16,182 bases of DNA from Saccoglossus kowalevskii (taxonomy: Eukaryota; Hemichordata; Enteropneusta; Harrimaniidae). Shown here one piece after another: positions 9,466 through 16,182 of this stretch. Every line of letters begins with the position of its first letter. The first letter of the stretch is position 1. Both the position numbers and the translations under genes were made by a program. The stretch covers positions 42,677-58,858 of the forward strand of contig NW_003120929.1 in assembly GCF_000003605.2 (NCBI RefSeq). The letters are read 5' to 3'. The notes under the pieces were generated by a model. It was not told the origin of the DNA, ran no database searches, and was given only the letters and a program-made list of their open reading frames with translations.

Positions 9466-9806
9466 AACTTTATTAATTGAAAAACCGGTCACTAACGAAT
9501 GCGACTTTGGGGGAACCTTGGTTAAGGTCTGCAGGTGCTTGTGTTCGACCGGGCCTGGTAGACACCAGGATAGCGCATTACAAATTGCCATTTGACAGAG
9601 AGATGGCCACACAGCCCTGTCATGTACATGTAGTCCCAAACATGAATATGACTTTTGTGGCAAAATGCACGTGTCGTCACTAGCACTTGCAATTTGCACA
9701 TACAGAAAAAAAAGTCAGGAGAGACAAAAGTGACACTCAACGTCCAGAACTGTCGCCTGGCACAAAAAAAAATATTTAAAAAAAAAACAAAAAACTTTAT
9801 TAATTG
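9466..9806 (+). mobile_element. SINE-like retroposon with A-rich tail and 14-bp target duplication
   Basis: The 14-mer AACTTTATTAATTG occurs at 9466-9479 and again at 9793-9806. Between them lie about 313 bp ending in an A-rich tail (about 9762-9792, with runs of nine and ten As), directly before the right repeat. A duplication plus a 3' A tail is the signature of LINE-mediated insertion. The body is richer in GC and CpG than its flanks, including ACCGG, GACCGGGCC and CACGTG words. TGGTTAAGG near 9518-9526 resembles a polymerase III A box and GTTCGACCG near 9543 resembles a B box. Their spacing of about 23 bases is shorter than in tRNAs, so a tRNA-derived head is only possible. No reverse transcriptase is encoded. 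It could instead be a short processed pseudogene or a 5'-truncated LINE tail. Confidence 0.75.
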
Positions 9807-10322
9807 CCCAGGGTCTGGTAAGTCTCAGAATTCTATATTCTCATAATGAGAGTCACATGTATCAATTTACACAGCTGCTGACAACATAAACATGAGAGCT
9901 TGACCTTGGGTGACATTACTATAAATTTCTCAATAGTGAAAATATATATCGAGATTTTTTGTGTAATCGAAAACAATGATGAAGAATTTTCCACAGACCC
10001 TAATAATTTTTACAATGTAAATTCTGTTGATTCGTAAATAATATTGTTACAGTAATACATTTTTTTTTGAACATGTTTTGCTTTTTCATTGTTTCAATGA
10101 TGATGCAAGTCATTTTGCAATTTTTTTTTCACCAAATAGATGTAACATACATGTATTCCCTAATCTGGCACCTGGTTAATCACAATTGTCATGTGAATAA
10201 TTTCTTGAGGGGGTAATGTGGCTACAATGTTAAACAAAATAAATGTTTTATCTTTTCTGAAGTTATCTTTGGGTTTACGCCCACTCCGAGGTTACCCAAT
10301 TCCAATGCTTTGGAAACAGGAA
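9807..10322. other. AT-rich non-coding stretch, no gene seen
   Basis: Contains several T runs (about 10061-10068 and 10122-10129) and no recognisable coding, RNA or repeat feature. Confidence 0.5.
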
Positions 10323-10609
10323 TTTCTTGAAATGCATAAAACTAGACACAAAATGCACAACAAAATGTGATGCTGCCAGCAGTATAAAAATGCAGAATAA
10401 ACAAAATAAAACCGACCAGCGGGAAAATGGTAAAAATACTACAAATGGTAAAATACTACAAGAGATAAAAAAGACAGACATTTCGAGTTCAACTTTTAGT
10501 CACTGACGAAGAGTTGAACTTGAAAAGTCTGTCTTTTTTTATCTCTTGTAGTATTTTACCATTTTCTCGCTGGTTGGTTGTATTTTGTTCATTCTTTCTT
10601 GAAATGCAT
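10323..10609. mobile_element. Palindromic retroelement-like insertion with 15-bp target duplication
   Basis: TTTCTTGAAATGCAT occurs at 10323-10337 and 10595-10609, and the right copy starts at the base after the inverted repeat ends. The 257-bp insert (10338-10594) has about 57 unpaired bases at the left, then a giant inverted repeat: left arm 10395-10502, right arm 10504-10594, meeting at GTCA-C-TGAC. Arms match closely (GACCAGCGGGAAAATGG against CCATTTTCTCGCTGG, for example). The length difference is explained by an extra 17-18 bp in the left arm, where AATGGTAAAA-TACTACA is duplicated (10426-10443, 10444-10460). A 15-bp duplication suggests target-primed insertion, and head-to-head partial copies are known among Penelope-like retroelements. 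The right arm holds CTGACGA (10503-10509) and GAAA (10522-10525), words also found in hammerhead ribozymes. Assignment to Penelope is inference. Confidence 0.85.
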
Positions 10610-11002
10610 GTAGTTTGTATTTCCATGGAAACAAGTTCAAGTATTCATTTATTTGATGGAACCTTTTACTGAAATTATCAAGAATTTGTAGTGGTTTTAA
10701 ATTTTTACTCGTTAGCTAATTCAATACAATATGCACCAGTGCATCATGTGAAATTAATTAAATGCATGGTCTGACAACTGGGATATTTGAGGATCTGTTT
10801 GCTTTAATAAATTTAAGAATTGAATGTGTGAATGTTTATTTATTTATAACTTTCTCAGTCATTTTTTAAGACTTTGACATAAGTTTGACATACAAACTGG
10901 TGCTGGTTTCAAACAAATAGTGGAAAAAAGTTTTTTGCTTTGTGCTGTACCTCACAGTGTGTACATAGCCATTCACACCTCTTCCTCATTAGTGATGTTC
11001 AG
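10610..11002. other. AT-rich non-coding stretch, no gene seen
   Basis: A TTTCCATGGAAAC word near 10618-10630 resembles a decayed RFX X-box. Otherwise nothing is recognised. Confidence 0.5.
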
Positions 11003-11248
11003 GTTAGAGATGTTGGCACATGCCAAGACCCTGGACTAAGTCAGCACATGCCGAAATGTGTGAGTCTGCTCATGCCAAAAAAAACTTGATCTCAATCCCA
11101 ATAGATGCTCAGGACTGAAACTCAGCATATAGTGAGATTTGCTGCCCGAACACTCGACACAAACCGAAATCACGCCCTCGGTGATGAGTTGAAGAGAATA
11201 TACCGGTATACTGATTCAGTATGACATGAAGACAGAGGAAAGTGCAGC
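11003..11248 (+). repeat. Dispersed repeat family, copy 2
   Basis: This is the plus-oriented relative of 7175-7369, sharing the same landmarks in the same order, from GTTAGAGAT-GCACATGCCAA through GAAATCACGCCCTCGGTGA to GGAAAGTGCAGC. It is about 50 bp longer, mostly in the middle (roughly 11062-11150), where copy 1 has less sequence. The pair is inverted, about 3.6 kb apart. Confidence 0.75.
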
Positions 11249-11440
11249 TATATGCAAATGTAATTAGCCATCTGATTCAATTAATCACTTCAAGATGTGT
11301 ATTGAAGGTATTTGTGCCTGGCTGAAATCGAACATGTTGATTCTCAACCCTGACTAGATGGTTGTTGGAAATTATTTTTCATTGCGCTATAAAAAGAACA
11401 TTGAGATGTTGAACTCATTGTGAATTTGAAAAAACAAAAA
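11249..11440. other. Non-coding spacer
   Basis: No gene or repeat is recognised. One ATGCAAAT octamer lies near 11253. Confidence 0.45.
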
Positions 11441-11680
11441 TGGAGTTGAAAATGAAAATCGATTTTAAAAATGAAAGTGGATTTTAAAAATGAAAACAGA
11501 TTTTAAAAAACGAAAATGTATTTAAACTGGTTTTTTAAATAAAATTAAATCGGCTTAAAATAAAAACAGATCTCAAAAAACGAAAGTGGGCTTTAAAAAT
11601 TTATTTCAGAACCAAAATTGGTTATTAAAAAGGAATTATAAAATGAAAATGAATTGTGAAAATGGTTTTATAAAATTCCA
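11441..11680. repeat. Degenerate 19-20-bp A-rich tandem repeat
   Basis: The unit GATTTTAAAAATGAAAA recurs with a period of 19-20 bases at the left (about 11453-11520), then decays into shuffled GAAAATG, TTTAAAAA and AAACAGAT words up to about 11680. The plus strand is strongly purine-rich. This is an old minisatellite or simple-sequence tract. Confidence 0.75.
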
Positions 11681-12076
11681 TGTTGTGCGACACCTCGGTT
11701 GCTGTAGTGAAGACTATAAACGGGACTACTTTGTGAATTTGTGATGAAAAGAGGGAACTGGCGGTGAAAAAGATAAACAAAAAAGATTTCATGATATGTA
11801 TAGTTCACCACTTTTGTCTTAGCATGCTGGGAACATGGTCAGTTGGATTACAAGTGATAATGAAATCTTCCAATATTAACTACATGTATATGGGGCAACC
11901 ATCTTAAATACGACTTGAAATTAAATAAAGAGATAATTTGTGAACCATGTTTTTCAGATTCTTGCAAATCAGGGGGAAAAAATCAAAGAAAGCTTAGAAT
12001 GAACTTCCTTGTGCTGAGAGTATTGGAGACACATTAAAATTAATTTGAAATTACTTGTATTTGACATACATGTATT
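11681..12076. other. Non-coding stretch, no gene seen
   Basis: Contains a GCATGCTGGGAA word near 11823 that resembles the ZNF143/Staf core also seen at 2741-2792. No gene or element is recognised. Confidence 0.45.
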
Positions 12077-12576
12077 GATGGAAAAGCTGAAAACTAATCA
12101 TGCAAATCAGGAAATTAATATGAACAGATTTGAGTGTAAAACTAATAAGGTCTGCACAATGTAAAAGACCACCTATGTACCAAGTTTCATTGAAATGTGA
12201 TTAGAACCAAACAAATTATGAATTATTATGTTAATTAGGAAATTAATATGAGCAGATTTCAACCCAAAATTAATCAGGTCTGTCTATTGTCCTATGACAT
12301 CTATGTACAAAGTTTCATTGATATGTGATGATTAGTACTTGAGATATCAATGGAAAAGCTGAAAATTAATTAATTATGCAAATTAGGTAATTAATATGCA
12401 CAATTATTTACCCCAAAACTAATCATGTTTCTGCATAGTCCTAGAGGATCTATGTACCAATTTTCATTGAAATGTGATGATTAGTACTTGAGATATCATT
12501 GGAAAGGCCGAAATTTGACTAATCATTATGCAGATTAGGTTATTAGTATGCACAGATTTTCACCCAAAACTAATCC
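12077..12576. repeat. Degenerate tandem repeat, unit about 130-150 bp, roughly 3.5 copies
   Basis: Landmarks recur in the same order: GGAAAAGCTGAAA, ATGCAAAT-AGG, AATTAATATG-ACAGATTT, CCAAAACTAAT, CTATGTACCAAGTTTCATTG and GATGATTAGTACTTGAGATA. CTATGTAC starts at 12173, 12301 and 12450, giving spacings of 128 and 149 bases. Unit 2 lacks the GAGATATC-GGAAAAGCTG part, and unit 4 stops after CCAAAACTAATCC at 12576. Similar satellite-like units with ATGTACCAAGTTTCAT are, from memory, frequent in marine invertebrates. No coding potential. Confidence 0.88.
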
Positions 12577-13515
12577 AAACCTTGCATTTTTAATAACTAG
12601 TCCTTAGAAAGTGAACTTTTATTAAATATAAAAAAAAATATGAAATTAGACAGGCAATGAAAAACGATGTTCCTTTATTTCAAAATTAATTTTACAAAAT
12701 ATATTTCAGAAGTGTTCTTGTTGTATTGGGACAAACAAGGAACACAATTGACAATAAACCAGACATATTTATTACACAATGTAATGGAGAGGGCGCCCCA
12801 ATAACTGCTAGAGGGTAGTGTACCCATTACTATGGGAGGATACTAACTGAACTGAACCCCCTACAGACCATAGAGCATCTGCTGCCTAAGGCATGTACAT
12901 GTACAGTGAACTGAAAAAAAGTGCCTGAATTAAGTAGTTTGATACAACAAAATTACATTATTAGGATATTGGAACTGAAACAAAAATTAAGGGTATCAGA
13001 AACAGAAGTCCAAAAATACCCCCTAAAATGGCCAAAATTAACATTTAACACTCGATTCTATCAGAAAATTGAAATCGAGAAATTTTTTCACATCTCGTGA
13101 TCAGAGATATTAGTCATATTATTGATATTAATCTTAATATTATTAAAAAATAATTTTTTTTTTACAATATAGTGAGTTTCCAGTGTAATAATAAACTATA
13201 AAATTCTGTTATGATTTAATTATCAGCTGACAAAGACACAGAATTCGATACATGAAAACAAGTTTGTAATTGACTAATTTCATTTCACCTAATCTCACTT
13301 TAAACCAATCTATAAATAAAATGAAATTCAATTCTGATGTTACTTATTTTAACCTTAGAAGCTATATCACATGTGCAGAGAATTATAGCTACTTAAATAT
13401 TGCCAGAAACTTAACAGCTTTGGGGTAGACACACAGCTGTTTACATAACAACAATAATAATAAATTGATGCTAGCATCTATTAGAAATAGTGGAATAATA
13501 AAACATCAGTCTTAC
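12577..13515. other. AT-rich non-coding stretch, possibly intron 1 of the next gene
   Basis: No exon is recognised. The segment 12787-12830 carries GAGAGGGCGCCCC and GCTAGAGGGTAGTG, both resembling CTCF cores, and a CCCAT-TACT-ATGGG hairpin. If the exon at 13516-13644 is real, this stretch is the 5' part of its first intron, read on the minus strand. Confidence 0.4.
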
Positions 13516-13644
13516 CCCATACTGTGGCTTGAGAGATGGAACATCACTACCTGTGGCCGAAGGTTTAGACATGGTGCGGCTCATGAGTAGAACAATTGGT
13601 TCGAGGCCGACAGAAATCAACGTATCCTCAAACCAGATTGACAT
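13516..13644 (-). CDS. Candidate first coding exon with splice donor, unidentified protein
   Basis: I do not recognise this protein. On the minus strand an ATG at 13642-13644 opens 43 codons (MSIWFEDTLI, then SVGLEPIVLL, MSRTMSKPSATGSD and VPSLKPQYG), ending in codon GGG directly before GTAAGA (13510-13515), a good splice donor in phase 0. A stop (TGA) lies a few codons upstream, so the coding part must start inside. Of three in-frame ATGs, the third (MSKPSATG) has the best context (ACCATGT), which would give a 19-residue exon. Local GC and CpG are higher than in the flanks (CGG, TCGAGG, CACGT, TGCGG), as expected for a promoter-proximal exon. The rest of the gene would lie leftwards, but no second exon was found in the window. 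A plus-strand frame across the same bases (13529-13756) starts at TTG rather than ATG and is probably a shadow. Confidence 0.42.
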
Positions 13645-13960
13645 GACTACATCGCCTCACGTATACTTGCATGCAATCTTGCTGCGGCTGGAATGGGCAA
13701 TTGATAAGTTGGTTAAAATTTGTGGGTGTCAAAATTCACATATCAGCTTGCAATAGAGTGCCAGCATAACAAGCAATGGTCAAGGATTGGACACCCCACT
13801 ATGCGGAGCATTTCAATATCTTACAATCCAACTGTGACCCAGTCATAAAAAGTATCCCCAGCATCTATTTGTATAAATGCAAGTAATAATATTCACAACC
13901 GACATATAATACTCATCGTGCGAGGAAGAGCGGCGGTAGAGGAAAAAATAAGAGACAGGT
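13645..13960 (-). promoter_or_regulatory. Possible promoter and 5' UTR of the candidate minus-strand gene
   Basis: Directly upstream, on the minus strand, of the candidate first exon. It contains a small CpG cluster (CGTGCGAGG and GCGGCGG near 13917-13935) and a pyrimidine-rich minus strand there. A CCCATTCCAG just before CCGCAGC (about 13687-13696) could be a splice acceptor joining an upstream untranslated exon. There is no clear TATA box at a convincing distance. The call depends entirely on the neighbouring exon. Confidence 0.25.
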
Positions 13961-16182
13961 AGTTAACATAAAAATCCAATCGAGCTCTTATCCTAAATCA
14001 CAAATCCCTTGAGAGCTAGCTCTGTGATATCACGGACTAATCATATTAGCTGACTTCTGCACTCAATAATGTTCACAAGTTTTGAATTAAATATTCACCA
14101 TCAATAAAATCTTATGTTACGGAATGATTTTTCCTTTGTTCTTATATTATTTAAAGTCATACTTGGCCCTATTTATAATTGGCTTTGTAGTAGAAACAAT
14201 TAGAATGCTTTTTACTCTCAGCGAATAGTAATGTTTAGAAACTAACAACAGGGGAATAGTTGGAAGTAATATGGTAGTCAGAAAGCTTTACATGATAGCA
14301 TTTGTGGAGGAAACTATACACATGGAAATTCCCAACACGGAATAAGACTAATGGCCAATCTCCATTTAGGTCACAGACTTGGAAGACGTTTTGTACACTC
14401 AAAATTTATCCAAGGCAGATTTACTAACAATTCAGGTTAAAATCGAGGTCAAAGCACACATTTTTTTAATTAAGATTCCAATTTGTCAAGATTGTGATTT
14501 CAATTCAAAATTACTAACTGAGTAAAGTATTTGGAAAATCACAAAACAGCTGTATCCATAGAGACAACTAAACCCACTTTTTGTTACTGACTTTCAATAT
14601 AATTTTTGTTTCATATTTTTATCTACAAATATGTATAAATTCGAAAAAAATGAAGTACATAGTATTTAAATGACTGTGATAGCTTGTCAACAATTATAAA
14701 GTTCATTAACAAAATTTAAAAGAATAAATTAAATTAATTAATGCATATATGAAACTAACAGTTTATGGACCACACAGAACACATTAAAAATGTTACCAGA
14801 TATAATTCTGGTGGATGAGTGCATGTTTGAAAAGGAAAGAGATGTAGGAAAATTCAAGGGGACTGATTAGATTTTTTTTCTGACTATTCTTGTTTTTTCC
14901 CACATACCCACATTAATTCTTATCATGGCAGTCATCTATCGAAAGTTGTTAAGAAAATTCAATTTAGGATTGTTTTATTTGTTCATCAATTGTAATTAAA
15001 GTAGTAACAAGATTCATTGGATGAATGAAGGAACAAATAGATTCAATTTCACCAGCTTATCAATTTTTACTTATGAATTATGGATTTTCCAAAAAACTGC
15101 TGATTTGATTTATTTAATTCTCTGACGAGACTATAAAAGGATGTACATGTTAATTACAAACACGAAGAATGTCAGAGAGCATCAGCTTCAAAAGAAGCAT
15201 CGCCAACATTTAATTCCCACAAAAACTTGAGTGCAATTTTCTCTATCTATTTTCATGGTCAATTTTGAACAAAATAGATATAATTTGGGAGTGAATATAT
15301 ATTTCTAATGATAAATGTTTTATAAATTTGTTGAAATGATTGAAGATACACCAGACGACTTTTTTGCAAAAGATGATTGTAAGATGAATGAATGCTAATT
15401 TTAGCCACAATTGACTCTCTAAGGTGATGGATTAAATAATTGTCCCCTTAGGTCATTATAAAATCTCACATGCACCAGTGAGAATTTATTTCACATTATG
15501 ATGACAATTGTTGAATGCTTAATGATACACATATGTGTTTAATTATTTAATTTAAATAAATGGAAATGGGTTCTGCATAATAATTAAAAAATTGAAAAAC
15601 AGTAATATTCATAATCAACGCACCATGTGGCATCTCACAATATTTTATTCATTACCATGGAAACAATGTTATTGAAAAAACAATTTGTATATGTATTCAT
15701 ACCTTTTAAATTCACTTTAGAATCTCCTGAATAATTTTTAAGTTCAAGTGGTGTATGACTGTCAGGCTATGCGAGGTGATTATCTGCCTCAAATATGCTA
15801 ATTTTCCCTGGAGAAGTCTTATTTGTACATCCACTAACCACTGATTACGGTAAAGTATTGAAACACTGCATTTACTTCAGAATGTTTCAAAGTTGTATTT
15901 AAGGGCAATGAAATACAACTGGCATATACTCTTGTACTCATGATGTGATTATTTTTATACAAGACTTTTTGGGTTGATTGCAGTCATACAGTAGTCAAGT
16001 TGCTTTGAGGTTAGTGAGCTTGTCCAATTTCAAAAAAACTTGATACATTGAAGTTCTAGGATGATTCACAGACCTGAATAGTTTTTGGTTGGACACAGTG
16101 CATATTAATTATCAAATTTTCATAATGATAATTTTCAGCTGATAAATGAAATTACATTAGATAAGACTAGGTAATTATTGAT
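13961..16182. other. AT-rich non-coding stretch, no gene seen
   Basis: Two perfect palindromes abut at 14012-14023 (AGAGCTAGCTCT) and 14024-14033 (GTGATATCAC). A TTACCATGGAAAC word lies near 15653-15665. The rest is AT-rich sequence without a supported exon, RNA gene, tandem array or mobile element. Distal regulatory DNA or an intron is possible, but nothing proves it. Confidence 0.5.

Noticed and set aside
13590-13612. tRNA gene or B box at GGTTCGAGGCC
   Set aside because: The bases around it cannot form a 5-bp T stem and no A box or acceptor stem fits upstream.
13529-13756. A 75-codon plus-strand frame over the candidate first exon
   Set aside because: It begins at TTG rather than ATG and has no splice or domain support. 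The minus strand has ATGs and a GTAAGA donor.

Overview
The window looks like intergenic and intronic DNA from a nuclear genome, most likely a marine invertebrate. It is visibly AT-rich, about one third GC by eye, with no long open reading frame, no operon-like spacing and no ribosome binding sites. It carries a large minisatellite, foldback elements, retroposon-like insertions with target-site duplications, and many short words such as CATGTACATG and ACCGGTA. I recall these words as common in mollusc, amphioxus and hemichordate DNA; the sequence does not fix the phylum.

Layout. 1-50 holds a short perfect hairpin. About 955-2131 is a 29-bp minisatellite of roughly 40 copies whose right third is organised into 57-bp higher-order units. 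2132-4690 is non-coding DNA with small repeats and hairpins and a tandem pair of ZNF143/Staf-like motifs (2741-2792). 4696-4824 (+) may be the 3'-terminal coding exon of a gene. 4825-8227 is mostly featureless, apart from twin hairpins near 7000 and one copy of a dispersed repeat (7175-7369). 8237-8637 is a foldback DNA transposon or MITE. 9480-9792 is an A-tailed, SINE-like insertion between 14-bp direct repeats. 10338-10594 is a nearly palindromic insertion between perfect 15-bp direct repeats, possibly Penelope-related. 11003-11248 is the second copy of the dispersed repeat, inverted relative to the first. 11441-11680 is a degenerate 19-20-bp repeat and 12077-12576 a degenerate tandem repeat of about 130-150 bp. 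13516-13644 (-) is a possible first coding exon with a good splice donor, inside a local rise in GC and CpG. 13645-16182 is AT-rich non-coding DNA, the first few hundred bases of which could be the promoter of that gene.

Gene content is therefore at most the edges of two genes: the end of one read rightwards and the beginning of one read leftwards. Neither could be named. The best-supported content is repeat biology: at least three separate insertions, two of them with intact target-site duplications, and three tandem arrays. I found no convincing new multi-gene system. The items most worth checking are the palindromic insertion at 10338-10594, the foldback element at 8237-8637 and the higher-order structure of the minisatellite.
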